Positions 6,977 through 14,088 of a DNA stretch of 17,780 bases are shown here, in pieces. Position 1 is the first letter of the stretch. Every line of letters begins with the position of its first letter. The notes beneath the pieces were generated by a model. That model ran no database searches. It saw only the letters and a list, made by a program, of their open reading frames with translations, and was not told where the DNA came from. The position numbers and the translations under genes are program-made. This DNA is from an uncultured Erysipelotrichaceae bacterium (lineage in GTDB: Bacteria; Bacillota_I; Bacilli_A; Erysipelotrichales; Erysipelotrichaceae): the NCBI GenBank assembly GCA_900314345.1, contig OMUX01000015.1:1-17780 (forward strand), given 5' to 3'.

Positions 6977-7105
6977 CAGCGCCGATCGTTCAGCAAAAAG
7001 AGCATCCGGCCATCAGCAGGAGAGCGGCAAGTGTTCGGTGCATCATCTGATCGTTCAGGGCCCGCAAGGGCTTTTTCAGATAAGAATATCCATGGCGGTA
7101 CAAGT
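6977..7105 (+). promoter_or_regulatory. argS leader with direct repeats and a candidate attenuator
   Basis: The leader contains two identical 10-base repeats, GATCGTTCAG (6984-6993 and 7049-7058). The second runs into a terminator-like hairpin at 7057-7076: AGGGCCC pairs with GGGCTTT (two G-U pairs) around a GCAA tetraloop, followed by TTTTT. It lies 30 bases before the argS ATG, a classic attenuator position. The conserved T-box core is not present, so this is not a recognisable tRNA-sensing T-box. What it would sense is unknown. Confidence 0.45.
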
Positions 7106-8761
7106 ATGAATGTTGACAGCAGCATCCTGTCGGCAGCCCTCAAGGCTGTCAAGACAGTCTACGGCCTGGATCTGGATCCCGCAGTGGTTGCGGTTGAGGT
7201 TCCCCGTGATCCGAAGTTCGGTGATTATTCCGTCACCGTGGCCATGCGTCTTGCCAAGCAGCTTCACAAGAATCCGTTTGACATTGCCAATGCCCTGGTA
7301 CCGGAGATTGAAAAGGAATTCCCGGAAGCAGAGAGCGTGACAGTCGTCAGGCCGGGTTTCATCAATTTCAAGATCCGCAAGGATTCCCTGGCAACAGTCA
7401 TCAATACGGTCATTGAAGAAGGTGATGCCTGGGGCAGGAATGACAGCGGCAAGGGCAGGCGTGTGCTGGTGGAGTATGTCAGCGCCAACCCGACAGGCGA
7501 CCTGCACTGTGGTCATGCCAGGAATGCGGCATGGGGCGACTGCATTACACGTCTCATGAAGGAAAGCGGCTATGATGTGCTGCGTGAGTACTACATCAAC
7601 GATGCAGGACACCAGATCGTCATGCTGGGAGAATCCCTGATCTCCAGATACTTTGAACACTTCGGAAAGGAATACCCGCTTCCGGAAGAGGGATATCATG
7701 CCGAGGATGTCAGGCACATCGCTGATGAGATTGCGGAAGAAGACGGTGACAAGTGGCTCAATGCTGATCCTGAGGAACGTCTGACATACTTCAAGAAGAA
7801 GGGCACGGACTATGAGCTTGAGAAGATCAAGAAGGATCTTGCCCTGTACCGTGTGGAGTTTGATTCCTGGATGCATGAGACTTTCTTCTATGAGAATGAT
7901 TCCAGGCGCATCAAGGACTGCCTGCAGAAGATGAAGGATATGGGCCTGACCTATGAGAAGGACGGTGCCCTGTGGTTCAAGTCAACCGAGTACGGGGATG
8001 ACAAGGACCGCGTCCTGCGCAAGAGCGACGGTACCCTGGCATACCTGACACCGGATATCGCTAACCACCTGTATAAGGTGGAACGCGGATACACAAAGCT
8101 GGTGGACCTCTGGGGTGCGGATCACCACAGCTATGTCACCCGCATGCAGTGTGCCCTCAAGGCCCTTGGTCTTCCTGAGGATACCCTGTCTGTGGATCTG
8201 ATCCAGATGGTGCGCATGGTTGAGGATGGCAAGGAAGTGAAGATGTCCAAGCGCACGGGCAATGCCATCACGATCCGTGAGCTCTGCGAGGATGTCGGTG
8301 TGGATGCCGCAAGATGGTTCTTCGTCTCCAAGGATGTGGCAACCCACATGGATTTCGATATGAAGCTGGCAAGGACAAAGGACAACAACAACCCTGTGTA
8401 TTATGCCCAGTATGCATATTCCAGAATGTGCTCCATCCTCTCCAGGGAGGATCTGCCTGCATTCAAGGTCTGTGAGAGCTATGACAGACTGGCAGATGAC
8501 AAGGAGCTGACGCTGATGCGCATGATCGCCGACTTCCCGAGGAATGTAGCAGAGGCTGCCGCAAACCGGAAGCCCAACAAGATCACGGAGTACATCATCT
8601 CCTTCGTCAAGATCTACCACAGCTGGTACAACAGCAGCCGTGTCAACAACCCGGATGATCCGGATCTGACACTGCAGAGAATGGGTCTGACAAAGGCCTG
8701 TGCCATCACGCTGAAGAATGCGCTGAATCTGGTCGGTGTCAGTGCTCCTGAGCGCATGTGA
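7106..8761 (+). CDS. argS: Arginyl-tRNA synthetase
   Basis: This 551-aa class I synthetase joins arginine to tRNA-Arg using ATP in the cytosol. The sequence shows the N-terminal Add-1 domain (about 1-115), then the HIGH-like motif HCGH at 134-137 in SANPTGDLHCGHARN, the loop KEVKMSKRTGN with KMSK at 379-382, and a C-terminal DALR anticodon-binding domain from about 430 (YYAQYAYSRM). Length is normal for bacterial ArgRS. ATG 7106 is chosen because the conserved domain begins there. The frame stays open upstream to a GTG at 6974, but that lies at the predicted transcription start and would add a 44-residue Arg-rich tail. The ribosome binding site is weak. It leads the arginine deiminase genes, with 149 bases to arcA. 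Whether it is the only argS in the genome cannot be seen. Confidence 0.97.
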   Translation: MNVDSSILSAALKAVKTVYGLDLDPAVVAVEVPRDPKFGDYSVTVAMRLAKQLHKNPFDIANALVPEIEKEFPEAESVTVVRPGFINFKIRKDSLATVINTVIEEGDAWGRNDSGKGRRVLVEYVSANPTGDLHCGHARNAAWGDCITRLMKESGYDVLREYYINDAGHQIVMLGESLISRYFEHFGKEYPLPEEGYHAEDVRHIADEIAEEDGDKWLNADPEERLTYFKKKGTDYELEKIKKDLALYRVEFDSWMHETFFYENDSRRIKDCLQKMKDMGLTYEKDGALWFKSTEYGDDKDRVLRKSDGTLAYLTPDIANHLYKVERGYTKLVDLWGADHHSYVTRMQCALKALGLPEDTLSVDLIQMVRMVEDGKEVKMSKRTGNAITIRELCEDVGVDAARWFFVSKDVATHMDFDMKLARTKDNNNPVYYAQYAYSRMCSILSREDLPAFKVCESYDRLADDKELTLMRMIADFPRNVAEAAANRKPNKITEYIISFVKIYHSWYNSSRVNNPDDPDLTLQRMGLTKACAITLKNALNLVGVSAPERM

Positions 8762-8772
8762 GCGCATTTACA
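8757..8772 (+). promoter_or_regulatory. Crp/Fnr-like palindrome at the arcA promoter (possible ArcR site)
   Basis: TGTGA, six bases, then TTACA matches the Crp/Fnr-family consensus TGTGA-N6-TCACA with one mismatch. It overlaps the stop codon of argS and the -35 box of arcA. ArcR, a Crp/Fnr-type regulator, is known to activate arginine deiminase operons through such sites in several Firmicutes. The centre lies near -38 of the predicted start, close to the -41.5 of class II activators. Part of the sequence is coding, so chance is possible. Confidence 0.4.
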
Positions 8773-8795
8773 GTTTCGCTCAGGAATCCTATACT
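8767..8795 (+). promoter_or_regulatory. Promoter of arcABC
   Basis: TTTACA (8767-8772) and TATACT (8790-8795) are each one mismatch from consensus and separated by exactly 17 bases. Transcription should start near 8802, leaving a leader of about 110 bases. The arc genes can thus be expressed separately from argS. Confidence 0.65.
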
Positions 8796-8837
8796 TTAAA
8801 TGTTGGCTTCCCTTTCTACGGTATGAAAGGCTGTCGC

Positions 8838-8855
8838 TCCTGCAAGGATGCAGGA
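8838..8855 (+). promoter_or_regulatory. Stem-loop in the arcA leader
   Basis: TCCTGCA (8838-8844) and TGCAGGA (8849-8855) form a perfect 7-bp stem with an AGGA loop. A second, shorter CCGG/CCGG hairpin follows at 8863-8875. Then comes GAAGCTTTCTTCTTTTTT (8881-8898), a weak terminator-like stretch just before the ribosome binding site. The structure is clear but its role is not known. Confidence 0.45.
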
Positions 8856-8910
8856 AGACTGGCCGGGATGACCGGACGGGGAAGCTTTCTTCTTTTTTGC
8901 GGAGGTGTCT

Positions 8911-10134
8911 ATGAAGGGAATCAACGTAAGAAGCGAGATTGAACCGCTGAAGAAGGTCATGCTGCACAGACCTGGCAGGGAGCTGCTCTATCTGACGCCG
9001 GACCGGCTGCCGGAGCTTTTGTTTGATGATATTCCCTACCTCTATGAAGCGCAGAAGGAACATGATGAATTTGCAAGGATCCTGAAAGAGAACCATGTTG
9101 AGGTTGTATATCTGGAAGACCTCATGACAGAAGTCCTGGCTGCACATCCGGAGCTGATTGACCCCTTCCTTGATCAATGGCTTGAGGAGGCGGACATCAC
9201 CACAGCCAAGTGGAAGGCAAGACTTCGTTCCTATCTTCTGGATCATTACCGTGGCAAGGATCTGGTGCTCAAGACCATGGAAGGCATCACCCTCAAGGAG
9301 ATCGGGGATCTGCATCCCTTCACCCTGCAGGATCTGATCGCTCCGCCGGATGATCTGGTCGTGGATCCGATGCCGAACCTTTATTTTGCAAGGGATCCCT
9401 TCGCCTCCATCGGCGGCGGTGTCTCCATCAACCACATGCGTTTCCCTACAAGATGCAGAGAGACGATCTATGCAGAATATATCTTCAGGTATCATCCCGA
9501 TTTCAAGGATGTGAAGCACTACTATGACCGCACGCTTCATGCAAGCATTGAAGGCGGCGACATCATCAACCTGACAAATAACTGCGTGGCCATCGGTATT
9601 TCACAGAGAACAAGCCCTGATGCCATTGAGGCCATTGCCCGCAGGATGTTCAATGATCCGGACTGTGATGTCCGTACGGTGCTTGCCTTCCGCATTCCGG
9701 AAAGCAGGGCATTCATGCATCTGGATACCGTATTCACGGCAGTGGACTATGACAAGTACACCGTGCATCCTCAGATCCTGGGAACCCTGCAGGTGTTTGA
9801 GATCACACCGACGGACAATCCGCAGGAAGTGCAGATCAGGGAAATCCTTGGTACACTGGAACAGGTCCTGGAAAAATACACAGGCGTGGATCACGTACAG
9901 CTGATCCAGTGCGGTGACGGGGATCTGATCTCCGCTGCCAGAGAGCAGTGGAACGATGGTTCCAATACGCTCTGCATCGCACCGGGAAAGATCGTTGTCT
10001 ATTCCCGCAATGTCGTGACAAACCGTGCCCTGCGTTCAGCAGGACTGGAAGTCATGGAGATGCCTAGCGCTGAACTTTCGAGAGGACGCGGCGGTCCCCG
10101 ATGCATGTCGATGCCGCTGTGGCGTGAAGACTGA
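8911..10134 (+). CDS. arcA: Arginine deiminase
   Basis: This 407-aa cytosolic enzyme hydrolyses arginine to citrulline and ammonia, the first step of the arginine deiminase pathway. Catalytic elements are visible: ARDPF with Asp162, EGGD with Glu214, MHLDTVF with His270, and the nucleophilic cysteine Cys398 in GRGGPRCMSMP near the C-terminus. The N-terminal SEIEPLKKVMLHRPG is typical and the length matches the family (about 405-415). GGAGG 5 bases before ATG 8911 favours this start over GTG 8905. The gene has its own promoter with a possible Crp/Fnr site, and arcB follows after 43 bases. No truncation or missing residue is seen. Confidence 0.98.
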   Translation: MKGINVRSEIEPLKKVMLHRPGRELLYLTPDRLPELLFDDIPYLYEAQKEHDEFARILKENHVEVVYLEDLMTEVLAAHPELIDPFLDQWLEEADITTAKWKARLRSYLLDHYRGKDLVLKTMEGITLKEIGDLHPFTLQDLIAPPDDLVVDPMPNLYFARDPFASIGGGVSINHMRFPTRCRETIYAEYIFRYHPDFKDVKHYYDRTLHASIEGGDIINLTNNCVAIGISQRTSPDAIEAIARRMFNDPDCDVRTVLAFRIPESRAFMHLDTVFTAVDYDKYTVHPQILGTLQVFEITPTDNPQEVQIREILGTLEQVLEKYTGVDHVQLIQCGDGDLISAAREQWNDGSNTLCIAPGKIVVYSRNVVTNRALRSAGLEVMEMPSAELSRGRGGPRCMSMPLWRED

Positions 10135-10177
10135 ATGACAGAGTATTCCATATACAAAGGGAGGAAGGACTGAACAT

Positions 10178-11170
10178 ATGGGAGTGAATATCAGAGGAAG
10201 AAGTTTTCTTACATTGCTGGACTACACACCGGAGGAGATCAACTATCTGCTGGATCTTTCGGCTGAGTTCAAGCGTCTGAAGAGAGCAGGCGTGGATCAC
10301 AGCTATCTGAAGGGCAAGCAGATCGTGCTGCTGTTTGAAAAGACATCCACACGTACACGCTGTGCCTTTGAAGTTGCCGGAAGGGATCTTGGCATGGGTG
10401 TGACATTCCTGGATTCCAAGTCTTCCCAGATGGGAAACAAGGAATCTCTGGCCGATACGGCAAAGGTGCTTGGCAGGATGTTTGATGGCATTGAGTACAG
10501 AGGCTACAAGCAGTCTGTTGTCGAGGATCTAGCAAAGTATTCCGGCGTTCCGGTATGGAATGGTCTGACGGATGATTTCCATCCGACACAGATGCTCGCT
10601 GATATCCTGACCGCAAAGGAAGAGTTCGGTGATATCCGCGGGCGCAAGCTGACATTCTTCGGTGATGCCAGGAACAATGTCGCAAACTCCCTGATGGTTG
10701 TCTGCGCAAAGCTTGGCATGCATTACTGCGCATGTGGGCCGAAGGAGAACATGCCCAAGGCGGAGCTGGTGGAAAAGTGCAGGGAGATTGCAAAGACAAC
10801 CGGTGCCACAATCACATTGACCGACAGTGTGGAGGAAGGCGCAAAGGATGCGGACATCCTCTATACGGATATCTGGGTATCCATGGGTGAGGACAAGGCA
10901 CTCTGGGAGCCTCGCATCAAGGCACTGAAGCCTTATCAGGTCAATAAGGAAGTCATGGCCATGGCAAAGCCGACGGCCATCTTTGAGCACTGTCTGCCGT
11001 CCTTCCATGACCGCAATACCACGATCGGTGAAGAGATGTATGAGAAGTACGGTCTGGAAGCCATGGAAGTCACAGATGATGTCTTCCTTGGCACACAGGC
11101 ACGTGAGTTTGATGAAGCAGAGAACCGCATGCATACCATCAAGGCTGTGATGTATGCGACACTGAAGTGA
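10178..11170 (+). CDS. arcB: Ornithine carbamoyltransferase, catabolic
   Basis: This 330-aa enzyme works in the direction of phosphorolysis in this pathway: citrulline plus phosphate gives ornithine and carbamoyl phosphate. The carbamoyl-phosphate loop STRTR is at 57-61, HPTQ at 135-138, the ornithine-binding DIWVSMGE near 231, and the catalytic EHCLP at 270-274. The family usually has FLHCLP; here the Leu is Glu (FEHCLP), a minor change beside the intact His-Cys-Leu-Pro. AGGAAGGA precedes the ATG. The position between arcA and arcC, with only 2 bases to arcC, indicates co-transcription and a catabolic rather than biosynthetic (argF) role. Confidence 0.97.
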   Translation: MGVNIRGRSFLTLLDYTPEEINYLLDLSAEFKRLKRAGVDHSYLKGKQIVLLFEKTSTRTRCAFEVAGRDLGMGVTFLDSKSSQMGNKESLADTAKVLGRMFDGIEYRGYKQSVVEDLAKYSGVPVWNGLTDDFHPTQMLADILTAKEEFGDIRGRKLTFFGDARNNVANSLMVVCAKLGMHYCACGPKENMPKAELVEKCREIAKTTGATITLTDSVEEGAKDADILYTDIWVSMGEDKALWEPRIKALKPYQVNKEVMAMAKPTAIFEHCLPSFHDRNTTIGEEMYEKYGLEAMEVTDDVFLGTQAREFDEAENRMHTIKAVMYATLK

Positions 11171-11172
11171 TC

Positions 11173-12108
11173 ATGGCGGAAAGAATTGTCGTAGCCCTGG
11201 GCGGAAACGCCCTGGGAAAGACACCGGAAGAGCAGCTGGAGCTTGTAAAGCATACTGCTGTAACCATTGTTGATCTTGTGGAAAAAGGGTATGAAGTCCT
11301 GATCGGACATGGAAACGGTCCGCAGGTCGGCATGATCAACCTTGCCATGGAGTATTCCTCGCAGAACGGCGGCAGTACACCGGCCATGCCGTTTCCGGAG
11401 TGCGGTGCCATGTCGCAGGGATATATCGGCTATCACCTCCAGCAGGCCATTCAGAATGAACTGAACAGGCGCGGCATCCACAAGGACTGTGCATCTGTTG
11501 TCACACAGGTTGTCGTGGATCCCAGGGATCCTGGCTTTGAAAATCCAACCAAGCCGATCGGCAGTTTCCTGACAAAGGAAGAAGCGGAACGGATTGCAGC
11601 GGAAAAAGGATATACATTTGTTGAGGATGCCGGAAGAGGATACCGCAGGGTTGTTCCTTCACCGCTTCCAAAGCGGATTGTGGAACTGCGTATGGTGGAG
11701 ACACTTGCCGCAGCCGGGGATATCGTCATCACGGTCGGCGGAGGCGGTGTTCCGGTCATTGAGACGGAACATGGTCTTGCGGGTGTTGCGGCGGTTATAG
11801 ACAAGGACCGCTCCAGTGCGTTGCTTGCAGAGTCCGTGCATGCCGATCAGCTGATCATCCTGACGGCTGTGGACAGGGTGTGCATCAACTTCAACAAACC
11901 GGATCAGAAGGAAATTCCTTCCATGACGGTGAAGGAAGCAGAGCAGTATATCAGGGAAGGCCAGTTTGCCAAAGGCAGTATGCTGCCGAAAGTGGAATCC
12001 TGTCTGGAGTTCGTAAAGAACACAGGAAAGCCTGCCCTGATCACCAGCCTGTCAAGAGCTTCAGAGGCACTGGAAGGAAAGACCGGTACCATCATTACAA
12101 TGGAATAG
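11173..12108 (+). CDS. arcC: Carbamate kinase
   Basis: This 311-aa enzyme transfers phosphate from carbamoyl phosphate to ADP, making ATP, ammonia and CO2: the energy-yielding last step of arginine fermentation. Amino-acid kinase family features are clear: RIVVALGGNALGK at residues 4-16, GHGNGPQVG at 45-53, the glycine-rich TVGGGGVPV in the middle, and AGVAAVIDKD. ATG 11173 is preferred; it starts 2 bases after the arcB stop, so translational coupling is likely, and no strong binding site is present. GTG 11167 would overlap the arcB stop. Only 2 bases separate its stop from the stop of the opposite-strand CBS-GGDEF gene, and no terminator is seen between them. Confidence 0.98.
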   Translation: MAERIVVALGGNALGKTPEEQLELVKHTAVTIVDLVEKGYEVLIGHGNGPQVGMINLAMEYSSQNGGSTPAMPFPECGAMSQGYIGYHLQQAIQNELNRRGIHKDCASVVTQVVVDPRDPGFENPTKPIGSFLTKEEAERIAAEKGYTFVEDAGRGYRRVVPSPLPKRIVELRMVETLAAAGDIVITVGGGGVPVIETEHGLAGVAAVIDKDRSSALLAESVHADQLIILTAVDRVCINFNKPDQKEIPSMTVKEAEQYIREGQFAKGSMLPKVESCLEFVKNTGKPALITSLSRASEALEGKTGTIITME

Positions 12109-12110
12109 GT

Positions 12111-13055
12111 TCAGGAGGCAGAGACGATGGAGTTCCCTTCGATCTTCTTTGCCTTTTTCTTTGTTCTTGCGGCAATGCCGGAAAGCTCTTCCATGCCTGC
12201 AGGATGACAAAGGGAGGAGGAAATCAACGCGACAGACATGGAGACAAGCGGAAACATCCGTCTGTTACCGTCACGGTCTGCAGACTGAATATACCCTCGC
12301 TGTCTGTCCTCCTCTGTATACAGCGTGAAAGTTTCCCGTGAGAAACAGGAAGTCATCTTCCGGGCACAGGGGAGTGCATCTGCTTCAGAACAGATGATCA
12401 CAAAATCATCTCCGCCGACATGGCCGATGAATGCATCTTCCGGAAAGGATTCTCTCATGGCACTGGCTGCCGCAAGGATAACCTGGTCTCCCAGCGGAAA
12501 GCCATAGGCATCGTTGAAGGCCTTGAAGTTATCCAGATCCACGTAGAGCACTGTCCATGTCCTTTCTGTGCGCAGCAGTTTCTGCAGATGCATCTGAATC
12601 AGCCGGTTGCCGGGCAGTCTTGTCAATGGATTGACATCGCTTGCCAGCTCCACCTCAACCTTAAGGAAGGAAAGCAGAAGATCCCTGACGCTGACACTGC
12701 CGGCGTATCTTCCGTTTCTTGTGATGGCAATGGCATCATAGACACTGGATTCATTCCTGGCCATCGCGGCTCTGGCAGTTTCTGCAATGCCTTCTTTTTC
12801 ATCAACGCTGAGAAAGAAGGTATACATGATGGATGCACAGTCTGCCCGCATATGCAGGTTGTATCCGTACAGACCGCCGAACAGGGAATAAAGCTGATTT
12901 CTTGTCAGGATGCCGATGACATGGTCCTCATCATCCAGGATGAAGAATTCCCGGATGTGATAATCCAGCCTGGCTTTTTCATAGAGGTCCACTGCCATGT
13001 CATGGCTGTGTGCACTGAAGCCTTGTGAGGCAATGTCCTTCACGGTTTCATTCAT
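12111..13055 (-). CDS. CBS-domain / GGDEF-domain protein (possible diguanylate cyclase)
   Basis: This 314-aa soluble protein has an N-terminal half (about 1-133) resembling a tandem CBS sensory module, with FFILDDEDHVIGILTRNQLY at 37-56 and AIAITRNGRYAGSVSVRDLL near 108-127. A GGDEF domain follows (about 140-305). NPLTRLPGN at 142-150 and YVDLDNFKAFNDAYGFPLGD at 171-190 are intact. The active-site loop reads GGDDF (214-218) instead of GGDEF or GGEEF, and the RxxD product-inhibition site is absent. The enzyme may make c-di-GMP from two GTP, or the change may weaken it. CBS pairs usually bind adenine nucleotides. ATG 13055 is preferred over TTG 13061; neither has a good binding site. The CBS-GGDEF order resembles the C-terminal part of EAL-CBS-GGDEF proteins, here without EAL. 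Confidence 0.8.
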   Translation of the reverse strand: MNETVKDIASQGFSAHSHDMAVDLYEKARLDYHIREFFILDDEDHVIGILTRNQLYSLFGGLYGYNLHMRADCASIMYTFFLSVDEKEGIAETARAAMARNESSVYDAIAITRNGRYAGSVSVRDLLLSFLKVEVELASDVNPLTRLPGNRLIQMHLQKLLRTERTWTVLYVDLDNFKAFNDAYGFPLGDQVILAAASAMRESFPEDAFIGHVGGDDFVIICSEADALPCARKMTSCFSRETFTLYTEEDRQRGYIQSADRDGNRRMFPLVSMSVALISSSLCHPAGMEELSGIAARTKKKAKKIEGNSIVSAS

Positions 13056-13155
13056 ATACAAAAGCGTACTGCAGAAAGGAAAACATCATGTATGGTTCTT
13101 GTTAGAAGCTGGTGAAATCATGCATGGAAAACGATATCGGAAAGCCTGCTGTCTT

Positions 13156-13184
13156 TTTACACACTGCGGACTTGCTGGTAGAAT
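13156..13184 (+). promoter_or_regulatory. Promoter of the YitT-family gene
   Basis: TTTACA (13156-13161) and TAGAAT (13179-13184) are separated by exactly 17 bases, each one mismatch from consensus. The predicted start near 13190 leaves a leader of under 20 bases before ATG 13207. The rest of the gap back to 13056 holds no gene and no clear minus-strand promoter. Confidence 0.6.
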
Positions 13185-13206
13185 CATAGGGCGAGGTTCA
13201 GCTGAT

Positions 13207-14061
13207 ATGAAAGAAAATAAGAACGTAGTTGTCCGCAATATCCTTTCTGTTGCGGCTGTGATTACTGCAGGACTGATGGATGCCTGGTGCTACCGTGCCT
13301 TCCTGGAGCCGAATCATCTGGTTTCCACAGGTTTCTCCGGTCTGGCCCAGCTGGTCAGTCTGCTTGCAGGAGAAAGAATCAATCCCGGTACCATCCTGAT
13401 CCTTCTGAATATCCCGGCAGTGATCCTGAGTGCACGCCATATCTCAAAGCGTTTCACCATCCTGTCTCTGGTGTATGTCATGGCCCAGTCCTTCTTCCTG
13501 CATGTCATGACATTCCACGTGCTGCTGGATGATCCGATGCTGCGTGTGCTGGCAGGCGGTGTGATTGCCGGCGGTGCGACACTACTGACACTGCAGTTTG
13601 ATGCCTCTACCGGAGGCTTGGATTTCATCTCGATCTACTTTGCGGAGAAATACAACCGTTCCATGTGGGGTGCGGCATTCATGTTCAATGCTGCATTGCT
13701 GATTGTCCTTGGTGTGTTTGAAGGCTGGGACAGTGCCGTGTATTCCTTGGTGTGTGCCTATGTGACCACAAGACTTGTGGATACATTCCATGTGCGCTAC
13801 AAGCAGGTAACCATGCAGATCTTCACGAAAAAGGAAAAGGAAGTCTGCCGGTATCTGGCAGAGGACAGCAGGCATGGCATTACCTGTACGCCAAGCTACG
13901 GGGGCTATTCGGGTGAACCGATCACCATGATCACCACCATTGTCAGTACCTATGAGGTCAAGGGACTGATCAAGGCAATCCGGAAGCTTGATCCGGATTC
14001 ATTGATCAATGAGGTGGATACCAGAAGATTCCACGGATATTTCGATCAGGAACCATACTGA
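13207..14061 (+). CDS. YitT family membrane protein (DUF161 + DUF2179)
   Basis: This 284-aa protein has five or so membrane helices (about 5-190) followed by a cytosolic C-terminal domain of about 85 residues. The membrane part shows the family pattern FLEPNHLVSTGFSGLAQLVS and GVIAGGATLLTLQFDASTGG, then LDFISIYFAEKYN. The C-terminal VTMQIFTKKEKEVCRYLAED and the ending EVDTRRFHGYF mark the DUF2179 domain. The molecular function of this common Firmicutes family is not settled. ATG 13207 is chosen because it follows the promoter closely and begins the family match; the longer open frame upstream covers the divergent gene's start. A hairpin terminator follows immediately. Confidence 0.92.
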   Translation: MKENKNVVVRNILSVAAVITAGLMDAWCYRAFLEPNHLVSTGFSGLAQLVSLLAGERINPGTILILLNIPAVILSARHISKRFTILSLVYVMAQSFFLHVMTFHVLLDDPMLRVLAGGVIAGGATLLTLQFDASTGGLDFISIYFAEKYNRSMWGAAFMFNAALLIVLGVFEGWDSAVYSLVCAYVTTRLVDTFHVRYKQVTMQIFTKKEKEVCRYLAEDSRHGITCTPSYGGYSGEPITMITTIVSTYEVKGLIKAIRKLDPDSLINEVDTRRFHGYFDQEPY

Positions 14062-14063
14062 AA

Positions 14064-14088
14064 AAAGAAGCGGGTGAGCCGCTTCTTT
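14064..14088. terminator. Bidirectional intrinsic terminator between yitT-like gene and EAL gene
   Basis: AAAGAAGCGG (14064-14073) pairs perfectly with CCGCTTCTTT (14079-14088) around a 5-base loop. On the minus strand the stem is followed by an uninterrupted T-run (the A-tract at 14061-14066), so it terminates the EAL gene well. On the plus strand the T-content lies within the stem arm. It overlaps the stop codon of the EAL gene. Confidence 0.9.

Noticed and set aside
6974..7105. In-frame, Arg-containing N-terminal extension of ArgRS from a GTG at 6974
   Set aside because: The GTG sits at the predicted transcription start with no ribosome binding site, and the conserved ArgRS domain begins at 7106. 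It contains no stop, so it cannot be a leader peptide.
6950..7105. T-box riboswitch before argS
   Set aside because: GGTGGAAT at 6954-6961 recalls the T-box core, but it lies upstream of the transcription start and lacks the rest of the motif (ACCGCG) and the specifier stem.
8614..9540. A 308-codon minus-strand open frame across the argS-arcA junction
   Set aside because: It lies antisense to two clear enzymes and across their promoter; it resembles no known protein and is best explained as a shadow.
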